NCBI GenBank assembly: GCA_018816095.1
Contig: JAHIWP010000078.1
Coordinates: forward strand, 22,100-86,099
Direction of reading: 5' to 3'
DNA from: Gammaproteobacteria bacterium
Lineage (GTDB): Bacteria; Pseudomonadota; Gammaproteobacteria; Pseudomonadales; Pseudomonadaceae
Length of the DNA: 64,000 nt
Below the pieces are notes generated by a model. That model saw only the letters and a program-made list of their open reading frames with translations, was not told the origin of the DNA and searched no databases. Positions 17,223-25,738 of this stretch are shown here, one piece after another; position 1 is the stretch's first letter, and every line of letters begins with the position of its first letter. The translations under genes and the position numbers were made by a program.

Positions 17223-18962
17223 ATGTTCGATGTGCTGATCAAGAATGCGCTGTTTTTCGATGGCAGCGGCACGCCGGGAGTGCTGCGCCACCTGGGCATC
17301 CGTGAGGGTAAATTGGCGTGCATCAGTGCCAGCGCCCTGGATGAAAGCGGCTGCGGCCAGGTCATCGACGCCAGCAACCGTTGGGTCACGCCCGGCTTTA
17401 TCGACATGCACACCCACTATGACGCGGAACTGGTGGCGGCGCCCGCGCTCAAGGAATCCGTGCGTCATGGCGTGACCACCGTGATGATCGGCAGCTGCTC
17501 GATCAGCATGGTGCTGTCCAGCCCCGAGGATTGCTCGGATCTGTTCACCCGCGTTGAGTCGGTGCCGCGCGAACATGTGCTGCCGTTGCTCCAGGCGCGC
17601 AAGACCTGGAACAGCGCTAGCGAATTCGCCGCCTTTCTCGATCAACACCCGCTGGGGCCGAATGTCTGCTCCTTTCTCGGCCACTCCGACCTGCGCGTTG
17701 CCGTCATGGGTTTGGAACGCGCCGTCGATGCCAAGGTGCGCCCCAGTGAACGCGAACTGCAACAAATGGAACGCCTGCTGGAAGAGGCGCTGGATGCCGG
17801 CCTACTCGGCCTGTCGAGCATGACCAATCCCTGGGACAAGCTCGACGGCGACCGCCAGCGCTCGAAATCCCTGCCCTCGGTGTATGCGCCCTGGGCCGAA
17901 TACGCGCGACTGAACAAGATCCTGCGGCGGCGCGGACGCATCCACCAGGGCGCGCCAAATCTGGTGACCAAATTCAATGTGCTGGCCTTTCTCTGGGCCA
18001 GCATCGGCGGCGGGTGGCGCAAACCGCTGAAGACCACCCTGATCACCCTAATGGACGTCAAAGCCGACCCTTGGCTGGCGCCTGTGCTTGGCCCGCTTAC
18101 CCGCTGGATCAATCGCCTGACCCGCGCGGACTTTCGCTGGCAAACCCTGCCGGTGCCCTTCGAAACCTATGCCGACGGCATGGAGTTCGTGGTGTTCGAG
18201 GAGTTTCCCGCCGGCCAGGCCGCTCTGCACCTAGCCAGCCACGACCTGCGCAGCCAGCTGTTTCAAGATCCGGACTACCGCCGACGCTTTCGCCAGGATG
18301 TGGAGAAGAAATTCGGCCCACGGGTCTGGCACCGCGACTTTGACGACGCGTGGATTGTCGACTGCCCAGACGCCAGCGTGGTCGGCAAAAGCGTTGGCGA
18401 ACTGGCCAAGGCCCGCAATGAACACCCGGCCGATCTGTTTCTTGACCTGCTGGTGGCCCATGGCCCGCGCCTGCGCTGGCGCACTCTGATCGCCAACCAC
18501 CGCCCCGAGGTGGTGGAAAAACTGGTGTGCGAACCGAGCACGCTGATCGGCTTTGCCGACTCCGGCGCGCATATCCGCAATATGGCCTTCTACAACTTCG
18601 GTGTGCGCCTGCTCAAGTTGGTGCGCGATGCCGAACTGCGTGGCCAGCCGGTGATGCCGATCGAAACCGCAATCTGGCGCCTGACCGGCGAGCTGGGTGA
18701 GTGGTTCGACATTGACGCCGGCAGGCTCTACGAAGGCGCACGGGCTGACCTGGTGATTATCGACCCCAGCGCACTGGATGAATCCCTGGCCAGCTACCAA
18801 GAGGCGCCCATGGAAGCCTTCGGCGGTTTGCAACGCATGGTCAACCGTGGCGCGGCAGTGGATGCGGTGCTGATCAACGGGCGCATTGCCTTTCAGCATG
18901 GCGAATGTGCCCACGACCTCGGGCAAAAACACGGTTATGGGCAATTTTTACGCAGCCGCTAA
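17223..18962 (+). CDS. N-acyl-D-amino-acid deacylase-like amidohydrolase
   Basis: A 579-residue zinc hydrolase of the amidohydrolase family 3 / D-aminoacylase group. Evidence: the start MFDVLIKNALFFDGSGTPG, the metal-binding WVTPGFIDMHTHYD (HxH near residues 61-63), GVTTVMIGSCS with the conserved Gly/Cys region, GHSDLR, and the C-terminal GFADSGAHIRNM plus GRLYEGARADLVIID typical of these enzymes. Family members remove acyl groups from N-acyl-D-amino acids, but related proteins have other amide or urea-type substrates, so the substrate is open. AGGAG precedes the ATG. Confidence 0.85.
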   Translation: MFDVLIKNALFFDGSGTPGVLRHLGIREGKLACISASALDESGCGQVIDASNRWVTPGFIDMHTHYDAELVAAPALKESVRHGVTTVMIGSCSISMVLSSPEDCSDLFTRVESVPREHVLPLLQARKTWNSASEFAAFLDQHPLGPNVCSFLGHSDLRVAVMGLERAVDAKVRPSERELQQMERLLEEALDAGLLGLSSMTNPWDKLDGDRQRSKSLPSVYAPWAEYARLNKILRRRGRIHQGAPNLVTKFNVLAFLWASIGGGWRKPLKTTLITLMDVKADPWLAPVLGPLTRWINRLTRADFRWQTLPVPFETYADGMEFVVFEEFPAGQAALHLASHDLRSQLFQDPDYRRRFRQDVEKKFGPRVWHRDFDDAWIVDCPDASVVGKSVGELAKARNEHPADLFLDLLVAHGPRLRWRTLIANHRPEVVEKLVCEPSTLIGFADSGAHIRNMAFYNFGVRLLKLVRDAELRGQPVMPIETAIWRLTGELGEWFDIDAGRLYEGARADLVIIDPSALDESLASYQEAPMEAFGGLQRMVNRGAAVDAVLINGRIAFQHGECAHDLGQKHGYGQFLRSR

Positions 18963-19065
18963 CGCCTTCAACTGAAGCCTAGCGATAGTCCTACAGGCTG
19001 GCATACTGTGCGCCGCACAGACCGGTGGGCCGCCCACCCTGTATGCTGAAAGGACGCCAATAATA

Positions 19066-19953
19066 ATGTACAAAATGCCTGCAAAGGCCCTCTACCGCTG
19101 GCTTCTAGGCCTGCTACTGCTCAGCCTGCTGCCCCCGCTATACGCTGATGAGGCGGGCGTTATTCACTACCCCCGGCGTACCGAGGGTGAAGAGTTTCGT
19201 TCCTCCTATGAGCTGGCTCAACTGCAACTGGCACTGGAAAAAGCCGGCAGCTCTTTGCGCCTGGAGCCCTCGTACTACAGCATGGAGCAGGAGCGCGCAC
19301 TGGTTAACCTGGAGCATAACGAGCGCCTCGATGTGGTCTGGAGCATGACCAGCCGTGAGCGCGAACAACGCCTGCTGCCTGTGCGCATTCCGCTGGATAA
19401 GGGTTTGTATGGCTGGCGCATTGCCCTGCTGCCCAGCAGCCGCGCCGAGCTGCTCAAGGATGTGCGCACCCTCAACGACCTGCGCCCGTTCTCCGCCGGT
19501 CAAGGGCACGATTGGCCGGACACTGACATTCTTCGCAGCAATGGCTTGCCTGTCACCATTTCAGCCAATTACGGCAGCCTGTTTCACATGCTCCAGGCGC
19601 AACGCTTCGATTACTTTCCGCGCTCGGTGATCGAACTCTGGGATGAGCTCAAACATCCCCGCAGCAAGCAGTTGGTTGCTGACAGTCATGTGCTACTGCA
19701 CTACCCCGCCGCGATGTATTTTTTCGTCTCGCGCCAACGCCCAGAGCTGGCGCAAACTTTGCAGCTCGGCTTGGAGAGGGCGATTGCCGATGGTTCATTC
19801 GAGCGCCTGTTCCAAGAGCATTTCGCGGCTGACCTGAAGCGCGCGCAACTGCACCAGCGTCAGGTCATCGAGCTGCAAAACCCTTTTTTGCCTAGTGCCA
19901 CGCCCTTGCAGCGACGCGAGCTTTGGTTCACTCCCGCGCCGCCGGAAGGCTAG
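19066..19953 (+). CDS. Periplasmic binding-protein-like (PBP2 fold), orphan
   Basis: A 295-residue exported protein of the type-2 periplasmic binding-protein superfamily. Residues 1-27 are a signal peptide (WLLGLLLLSLLPPLYA). The body contains VIHYPRRTEGEEFRSSYELAQLQLALEKAG, DVVWSMTSREREQRLLPVRIPLDKGLYGWRIALL and ISANYGSLFHMLQAQRFDYFPRSVIELWDEL, like family-3 solute-binding proteins but with no ABC permease or ATPase nearby. It may be a sensor or degenerate binding protein rather than a transporter part. Its 3' end overlaps the converging gene by 26 bases. Confidence 0.75.
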   Translation: MYKMPAKALYRWLLGLLLLSLLPPLYADEAGVIHYPRRTEGEEFRSSYELAQLQLALEKAGSSLRLEPSYYSMEQERALVNLEHNERLDVVWSMTSREREQRLLPVRIPLDKGLYGWRIALLPSSRAELLKDVRTLNDLRPFSAGQGHDWPDTDILRSNGLPVTISANYGSLFHMLQAQRFDYFPRSVIELWDELKHPRSKQLVADSHVLLHYPAAMYFFVSRQRPELAQTLQLGLERAIADGSFERLFQEHFAADLKRAQLHQRQVIELQNPFLPSATPLQRRELWFTPAPPEG

Positions 19954-21250
19954 ACGGTTGAGCCAGAGTGGCCTGCACAACCGCGCGGGTGTGTACGCCG
20001 AAACGTTTAAACAGCACCTGCAGCAATTGCTCCACCAGCGGGTCAACGGCAACCTGAGCCAACTGATTACCCGCACTGAAACCTGGAGCAGCAACCGGCT
20101 TGCGTGCGAGCCACTGGCCAATTACTTCATCCAAGGCATCGGCGCTGGCGTACGACTCAGCGGCCACCACCTGCTGCGCGTAGTCCGCGGAGTAAGCGGG
20201 GTAACTGCCTGGCGGCGCCTGTGTATAGGCCTGTAACAGTGGCGCGGCGGCCTGCTCCGCCATCAATTGCTGCATGCGCTGAAGTTGGTATTCCTCGAGA
20301 GCCGTATGCCGGTCCGCCACACGGGCAATGGCGGCCAGGCGATCGTCGGGATAGCCCAAAGCGCCTTTGAGGGCAATCAGCATCAACTCGGGCGTGGTGA
20401 AGCCCGGCACGGTCTTGGCGTGGTAGGGCTGGGTCAGGTCCTGCATGTAGTGCAGCGCCCAACCGAGAAAACGATAGCCCCAATAGTCATGCCCGCTGGC
20501 CAGGGCCAGCCGAGCCAGGCCGGTGTACTGGTAGATGCGCCAGTGCGGCAGGGTGCGCCGCAGGTAGGGCGCCGCCTGAAACACCAGCGCCGGCTCGTGG
20601 TAGTAACCGATATGGAAAGGGGCTTGGGAGGAATACTCGAAGCGCGCATCACCAAACGGCTGCTCGCCAAAGTTGTACTGCCCGCCGACTTCGCCGGGGT
20701 TGTTGCTGAACAGGTTGATATCGTGGCCATAGTCCGGCTCATCAGCCGCACTGCTGAGCACCTGCACGGCACTTACCGCCTCGCCCGGCTGCAAGGCCAG
20801 ATAACGCCAATGGCTCCAGGGGCCAAGCTTGCGAAATACCAGCACCTGTTCAGCTGCCAGCCGCGCCCTCCCCTCATCCGCCTGCCCCGGCAATTGCTGG
20901 ACAAAGCCGGCCAGACGAATCTGCGGATTAATCCGCAGTGCATGCAGGAATGCGCTGCGCCTGTCGGCCGGGGCAGTCGCAAGGGCGCTAAAGCGCAACG
21001 CATCGGGTCGCGTCGGGTAATCGGGGAAGTGCGCGCGGGCAAAGGCCTCCTGCTGATCAAGCAACTGCTCAATGGCCGGCGCCTGATCATCGAGAAACGC
21101 CTGCAACGGCTCGTAATTCAGCGTGCGCTGCAACTGCGGCAGTGCCTGCAATGCCAACTGACTGCCAAGCGAGTGATTGGACCAGGCCAGGGCGTTTAAC
21201 GGCTGACAGGCCAAGCAACAGGCAGATAGCAACAGCAACAATGGCTTCAC
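19928..21250 (-). CDS. Exported S1/P1 nuclease / phospholipase C-fold zinc protein
   Basis: A 440-residue exported protein that looks like the trinuclear-zinc family of phospholipase C and S1/P1 nuclease. After a signal peptide ending LNALA comes WSNHSLG: in this family a Trp at the mature N-terminus and a nearby His bind zinc. The motif HYMQDLTQPYHA (HxxxD...H) supplies further ligands. Start is a GTG at 21250 with GGAG five bases before. Whether the substrate is nucleic acid or phospholipid cannot be told. Its last codons overlap the converging binding-protein gene. Confidence 0.65.
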   Translation of the reverse strand: MKPLLLLLSACCLACQPLNALAWSNHSLGSQLALQALPQLQRTLNYEPLQAFLDDQAPAIEQLLDQQEAFARAHFPDYPTRPDALRFSALATAPADRRSAFLHALRINPQIRLAGFVQQLPGQADEGRARLAAEQVLVFRKLGPWSHWRYLALQPGEAVSAVQVLSSAADEPDYGHDINLFSNNPGEVGGQYNFGEQPFGDARFEYSSQAPFHIGYYHEPALVFQAAPYLRRTLPHWRIYQYTGLARLALASGHDYWGYRFLGWALHYMQDLTQPYHAKTVPGFTTPELMLIALKGALGYPDDRLAAIARVADRHTALEEYQLQRMQQLMAEQAAAPLLQAYTQAPPGSYPAYSADYAQQVVAAESYASADALDEVIGQWLARKPVAAPGFSAGNQLAQVAVDPLVEQLLQVLFKRFGVHTRAVVQATLAQPSSLPAARE

Positions 21251-21387
21251 GGCGACTCCGACGCAGGTAGCAGGGCAAAGAGCCATAGCCTAACGCCTGG
21301 GCCGCTACCTGGCACTGTCGTATCAAGTCAGCCCACTCACTAATCAGGCAGTGCGCGGCAAAATCTCAGCGGTGAGCGTGACCAGAG

Positions 21388-22245
21388 CTAGCCAACAACT
21401 ACAGCCGCTGCCGCGACCAGCACAATCACCACCAGCACTAGCGCTAATAGCGGCTTATTCAGCCTACTTGGCGCACGGGCGGGCTTAGCCGCAGTGTGCA
21501 GCGGGTTAGCCTGAGCGACTGTTCGCAGTGGGTTGGCATGGCTATTCGCTGAACGGGACATGGCGACGGCCTTGAGCGGCTTGAGCAGGTCCACCGCGCG
21601 CATAAATAGCGTGGCGTCTTCGTCCGCGCTGGGCGCCACCGTGCTTTTCGGCCCAATCACCAGCAGGCTGACCGAGCCCATCTTCAGCTGGTCACCTGGC
21701 TGCAACACCGCCGTCGCGACCTTTTGCTGGTTGACCTGCAGACCATTGGCCGACGCCAGGTCCTTGACCTCCAGCACATTGTCCTTGAGGTAGAACTCGC
21801 AGTGGCGGCGCGACAATTGCTGGTCGCTGAAACACAGCTCGCATTTCACTGAACGGCCAAAGGTCATGGAGCCGTTGATATGGAATTTCTTGCCTTCGTG
21901 CTCGCCCTGAATCACCTGCAGGTACCAGCGTGCACCCTGCTCGGCTTTAGCCTTGCTGCGCGCCGGATCGACCAGTAGCAACTCCACCGAACCCAGCCGC
22001 AGCCGGTCATCGGCACGCAACTGGAAGCGCGTATTGATGCGCTCGTCGTTGACGAAAGAGCCGCCGAGGCTGCCGACATCGGTCAGGTAATAGAAGCCAT
22101 GATCCTGACGAATCTCCGCATGAAATGAGCCGATGCTGGGGTCCACCAACACCAGGCTGTTGCGGCTGTCCTGGCCGATGGTGAAACGCTCGTCGACCAG
22201 CCAGATGGGGGCCTGACGATTATCACTGAAGTGAATTTTGAGCAT
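21388..22245 (-). CDS. Double FHA-domain protein with C-terminal membrane anchor
   Basis: FHA domains bind phosphothreonine peptides. This 285-residue protein has two: one at about 1-95 (FTIGQDSRNSLVLVDPSIGSFHAEI), one at about 105-200 (MTFGRSVKCELCFSDQQLSRRHCEF, the classical GR...SRxH pattern). Then come a linker of about 50 residues and a C-terminal transmembrane segment (LLALVLVVIVLVAAAAVVVG), so the FHA domains face the cytoplasm. It lies 156 bases downstream of a Ser/Thr kinase, in line with kinase-FHA partnership. The first FHA core is less canonical (GSFH in place of SRxH). Confidence 0.9.
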   Translation of the reverse strand: MLKIHFSDNRQAPIWLVDERFTIGQDSRNSLVLVDPSIGSFHAEIRQDHGFYYLTDVGSLGGSFVNDERINTRFQLRADDRLRLGSVELLLVDPARSKAKAEQGARWYLQVIQGEHEGKKFHINGSMTFGRSVKCELCFSDQQLSRRHCEFYLKDNVLEVKDLASANGLQVNQQKVATAVLQPGDQLKMGSVSLLVIGPKSTVAPSADEDATLFMRAVDLLKPLKAVAMSRSANSHANPLRTVAQANPLHTAAKPARAPSRLNKPLLALVLVVIVLVAAAAVVVG

Positions 22246-22401
22246 CTACAGCACTCCCCCAAAGTCAGTTAAACAGCCGCCAGGAAACCGGGGCACCGCA
22301 TGCGCTACTTGGCGTTAGCCGGATGAGCGGCAAGTGCCAACGAAGCGAGGCGCGCATGCTGCCTGCCAATCAGCCGGCTAGCAATATGCCAGCAGGGTTA
22401 C

Positions 22402-23904
22402 TTACTCAAATAGGTTGTTCCACAAGCGTTTGACGGAATTAACCGGCCCCGTCTGCTGGGTCGCTGCAGGCTTACGCCGGGCAGTCTGGGCCTGACGTAC
22501 ACGCTGTTCATGGCCATCGAGCAGGTGCAATAACGCCTCGTTAGTCGGCTCCACCTCCAGCCCCTGCTGCACCAATGCCAGCGCCAAGGCGAACTCGCGG
22601 CGTTTATAGGCGGCCTCGCTTTGCGCGATATAGCGCTGCGCCACCCGGTTGATCCCGGCTAGGGCCAACAGGTTGTCCGGCTCCCAAGCCAGCACCTGAC
22701 GGAAGTAGTGCGTCGCGCTGTCATCTTCGGGCAATAGCAGCTGTTGATCCGCCAGGCGCTGCTCAGCCAGCTGCAGAGACTGGTTGATCCGTGCTTGCAG
22801 CACACGGTTTAGCCCATCCAGCGCCAGCGGGTTGTCGGCATCAAGCGTGAGGACCTGACGAAACAGGTAATCGGCGTTGTCCTGCGGCGGCTCCAGCAGA
22901 TTGCCGCTTTGCAAACGCTGCTCGGCGCGCGCCAGGTAGTCGCTGATCTGCGTCTGTTGATACAGGTGATAGCCGCCAGCGCTCGCCGCCGCTAACAGCA
23001 ACACCCCCAACAGCAACCCAACCCACAATTTACTGCGCCCACCTTTGCGCCTGCTTGGCTTAGGCACGCTCAGCGCCGGGGCGATAAGCGTACTATCCGG
23101 GTCCTCTTGTGCCAGCTCGTCCAGGCTGGCCAGCAACACTTTACAGTCAGCAAAGCGCTCATCCGGGTCTTTCGCCAGCATGCGCTCGAGCAGCCACTGG
23201 TAGCCCTGGAGAGGCGCGGGCAGTTGCGGCACGTCCATCTGCAGGTGATTCATCACCGTCTGGGTGTAATTGGCGCCGCGGTAGGGGTTAGTGCCGGTGA
23301 GCATCTCCAGCAGGATCACCCCCAGGCTGTAAATATCGCTGCGCGCGTCCAGCGCTTGACACTGCGCCTGCTCAGGGCTGCTGTAGGAAGGGCTGCCGAC
23401 AGCGATACCAAACTGAGTCAGGTCGGTATCCAGTTCAACTTCCTTGGCCACCCCAAAGTCGGTGATCACCGCCGTGCCATCGGTGCGAAAGAGGATATTG
23501 GCCGGCTTGATATCGCGGTGCACCAGGCCCTGGTCATGCACCACCGCCAGGCCACTGGCCACCTGCCGCACGATGCGCAAAGCGCGCGCCAGCTCGAAGA
23601 CTTCACCTTTGTGCTGCGCCAGATCACCGCCGGCGACGAACTCCATGGTCAGGTAATGGCGACCATCAGCCAGCTGATTGATGTCATAGATGGTGATGAT
23701 CGAGGGGTGGTGCAAAGACGCGACGATATGCCCCTCTTTGATAAAGCGCTGGCTGAACGCTTGATCATCTGTGCTTAACAGCACCTTGATCGCCACCTTG
23801 CGGTGCAGCGACTCCTGGGTGGCCAGGTAAACCTCGGCCATACCGCCTTTGCCCAGGTGGCCATGCACCTGATAACCGGGGATAACAAGCAATTGTTCAG
23901 TCAT
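22402..23904 (-). CDS. Membrane Ser/Thr protein kinase (Hanks type) with repeat-containing extracytoplasmic part
   Basis: A 500-residue eukaryotic-like kinase. The catalytic domain (about 9-265) shows GHLGKGGMAEVYLA (P-loop), VAIKVL (catalytic Lys), HRDIKPANIL (catalytic Asp), DFGVAKE and SPSYSSPEQ (activation loop). A transmembrane helix follows near 292-314 (LWVGLLLGVLLLAAASAGGYHLY), then an extracytoplasmic region with two to three TPR-like 45-residue repeats containing the phrase YFRQVLxxxPDNxLALxGxNRV. It is 23 bases downstream of a PP2C phosphatase gene. Ligand of the outer part unknown. Confidence 0.93.
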   Translation of the reverse strand: MTEQLLVIPGYQVHGHLGKGGMAEVYLATQESLHRKVAIKVLLSTDDQAFSQRFIKEGHIVASLHHPSIITIYDINQLADGRHYLTMEFVAGGDLAQHKGEVFELARALRIVRQVASGLAVVHDQGLVHRDIKPANILFRTDGTAVITDFGVAKEVELDTDLTQFGIAVGSPSYSSPEQAQCQALDARSDIYSLGVILLEMLTGTNPYRGANYTQTVMNHLQMDVPQLPAPLQGYQWLLERMLAKDPDERFADCKVLLASLDELAQEDPDSTLIAPALSVPKPSRRKGGRSKLWVGLLLGVLLLAAASAGGYHLYQQTQISDYLARAEQRLQSGNLLEPPQDNADYLFRQVLTLDADNPLALDGLNRVLQARINQSLQLAEQRLADQQLLLPEDDSATHYFRQVLAWEPDNLLALAGINRVAQRYIAQSEAAYKRREFALALALVQQGLEVEPTNEALLHLLDGHEQRVRQAQTARRKPAATQQTGPVNSVKRLWNNLFE

Positions 23905-23927
23905 GAGGGTCAGTGCACATCGGCAGA

Positions 23928-24704
23928 TTAGGGCTTGCGGGAGGTAAACAGACGGCTGAGCAGCCCCCGGGGTTTGACTTCAACGCTGGGTGGGGGCGCT
24001 TCACGGCCGAGCACGATACAGGAGATATTATCCTTGCCGCCCATTTCGTTAGCCTGCGCCAGCAGCTGGCTCACCAGTTCATCAAGGGTCTGCGCGCTGC
24101 TGCATAGCTGCTGGATCTGTGCGTCATCAAGCTCGCCGGTCAGGCCGTCGCTGCACAGCAACAGCAACTCCTGCTCACCCAGCGAGCCCTGCAGCACACC
24201 CACCTGCAGCGGCTGTTCATCTCGGCCCAGGCACTGCAGGATGACATTGCGCTGCGGATGGTGACGCGCTTCTTCGGCGCTCATTTGCCCGGCATCGATC
24301 ATCGTCTGCACCCAGCTGTGGTCGTGACTGAGGCGTTCGATATGCCCGGCACTGACGCGATAGGCGCGGCTGTCACCCACCCAGGCCAGGCTGAACTCAG
24401 CCCCCTGGAAATGCACCGCCACTAGGGTCGTGCCCATGCCGCGCTGCTCATCGGCGCGCGCCACCGCGAGAATTTTCTGATTGGCCGCCTGCACCGCCTC
24501 GACCAAACCCAGGCCCTCGGCACAAACTGCCTGCAACACCTGTAAGGCCAACGCACTGGCCACTTCACCGCATTGATGCCCGCCCATACCGTCGGCAATC
24601 GCCCATAGATTCAACTGCGGGCAACACAACAGCGCATCCTCATTGTGCTCACGCACGCGCCCAGGCACGCTGTGGCCGGCATAAATCAGTGCTTGTTCCA
24701 TCAA
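23928..24704 (-). CDS. PP2C-family Ser/Thr protein phosphatase
   Basis: A 258-residue metal-dependent phosphatase that would dephosphorylate targets of the adjacent kinase. Signatures of the Stp1/PppA type are clear: GRVREHNEDAL near the start, WAIADGMGGHQCGEVAS, GDSRAYRV, LLLCSDGLTGELDD and DNISCIVLG, which supply the metal-binding Asp residues. It is the first gene of the phosphatase-kinase-FHA row, so the three are likely co-expressed. Start ATG 24704; a second Met follows immediately. Confidence 0.93.
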   Translation of the reverse strand: MMEQALIYAGHSVPGRVREHNEDALLCCPQLNLWAIADGMGGHQCGEVASALALQVLQAVCAEGLGLVEAVQAANQKILAVARADEQRGMGTTLVAVHFQGAEFSLAWVGDSRAYRVSAGHIERLSHDHSWVQTMIDAGQMSAEEARHHPQRNVILQCLGRDEQPLQVGVLQGSLGEQELLLLCSDGLTGELDDAQIQQLCSSAQTLDELVSQLLAQANEMGGKDNISCIVLGREAPPPSVEVKPRGLLSRLFTSRKP

Positions 24705-24976
24705 TGTCTCGACCTAGGTTTCACCACCGCAAAGCGCTACGCTGCACTCGACTCAGGCCGCCCATGATGCGGCGGTAAACTCAGGCTGTCACCGCCAGCC
24801 GCTGATTTTGCAGGTGAAGTGTTAACCAGTCGAACCCACACACCGCAGCCAGAGCCGGATAACGCTCCAACTATTCAGCTAGCATCGGCGTAGACTCAAA
24901 ACACCAGCCTCGCCTTAGCGCGACGAGCTGGCCCGCTCCAGACGATTCAACCACGACATTGTCAGAGGTGAAGATC

Positions 24977-25108
24977 ATGAGCAAAGGCATGGATTCAAAG
25001 AAACAAGCAAAGAAAAAGCCGCTGAAAACAGCCAGCGAAAAACGCATGGATAAAAAAGGCAAGCACGGTGCAAAAACCCTGCTCGGCAGCCACGCAGCTA
25101 CCCCCTGA
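24977..25108 (+). CDS. 43-residue Lys-rich small protein
   Basis: A short gene starting ATG 24977 (MSKGMDSKKQAKKKPLKTAS) and ending TGA 25106-25108. GAGGTG lies about six bases upstream. The product is strongly basic (about one third Lys plus Arg) with a His/Gly/Ala tail (KHGAKTLLGSHA). Small proteins beginning MSKGMDxKK occur in pseudomonads and relatives as far as I recall, with no established role; nucleic acid or ribosome contact is a guess from composition. It is followed 68 bases later by a GNAT gene on the same strand. Confidence 0.65.
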   Translation: MSKGMDSKKQAKKKPLKTASEKRMDKKGKHGAKTLLGSHAATP

Positions 25109-25176
25109 GTTAATCGCCTGAGGCAGGCATCAGGCTGCACTCAGGCATTTCAATCCCCCCACTACTGCTAGCCGTT

Positions 25177-25602
25177 ATGTATTACCGCCAACTCCCCGCC
25201 CCACTCAAACCTCTTGCTGACAAGTTCTACCGCAGCCAACGCTCAGCCATGCGCGCCACGCCAGGCGCACAGCTTTGGGTCGCCGAAAATCCGGACATCG
25301 TTGCAGCACTGTGCCTGCAAAGCGTCGCACACGGTCACTGGCTGACCAGTTTGCTGGTGGCCTCGCCGATGCGCGAACAAGGCATCGCACGTCAGTTGAT
25401 CGAAGCCGCCCTCACCCACTGCACCACGCCGGTCTGGCTGTTCTGCCACCCACAGCTGCACGATTTCTATCGGCGCCAGGGTTTTACCCCTTGCAGCGAC
25501 CTGCCCCAGCCCCTGGCTGAGCGCCTAAGCCGTTATCAGCGCAGCAAGAGCCTGCAGGCATTCTACCGCGCCCCTGGGCAACCCCAACTGCACCAGGCTT
25601 AA
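25177..25602 (+). CDS. GNAT-family N-acetyltransferase
   Basis: A 141-residue acetyl-CoA-dependent acyltransferase. The diagnostic motif A is LLVASPMREQGIARQLIEAA near residues 60-79, with the acetyl-CoA pyrophosphate loop RxxGxA; the C-terminal half has FCHPQLHDFYRRQGFTPC, the usual motif-B position. Short single-domain member with no fusion. The acceptor cannot be deduced. It follows the Lys-rich small protein and precedes a diguanylate cyclase gene with no sign of an operon. Confidence 0.85.
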   Translation: MYYRQLPAPLKPLADKFYRSQRSAMRATPGAQLWVAENPDIVAALCLQSVAHGHWLTSLLVASPMREQGIARQLIEAALTHCTTPVWLFCHPQLHDFYRRQGFTPCSDLPQPLAERLSRYQRSKSLQAFYRAPGQPQLHQA

Positions 25603-25738
25603 CGGGCGGTTGCCCGGTTAGCCAGGCGCTATCCGCGCGACGGCCCCCATACTGGCACTTTGCTCAACTTTACTATTGCTATCGTCAGGCCAAGCTCTGC
25701 ATGCTTAAGCCATAAGAACGACAACAGGGTCTTCCCCT

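Noticed and set aside
21388-24704. Type VI secretion cluster suggested by the kinase, phosphatase and FHA genes
   Set aside because: No TssB/C, TssF/G, ClpV, Hcp or VgrG-like gene occurs in the window.
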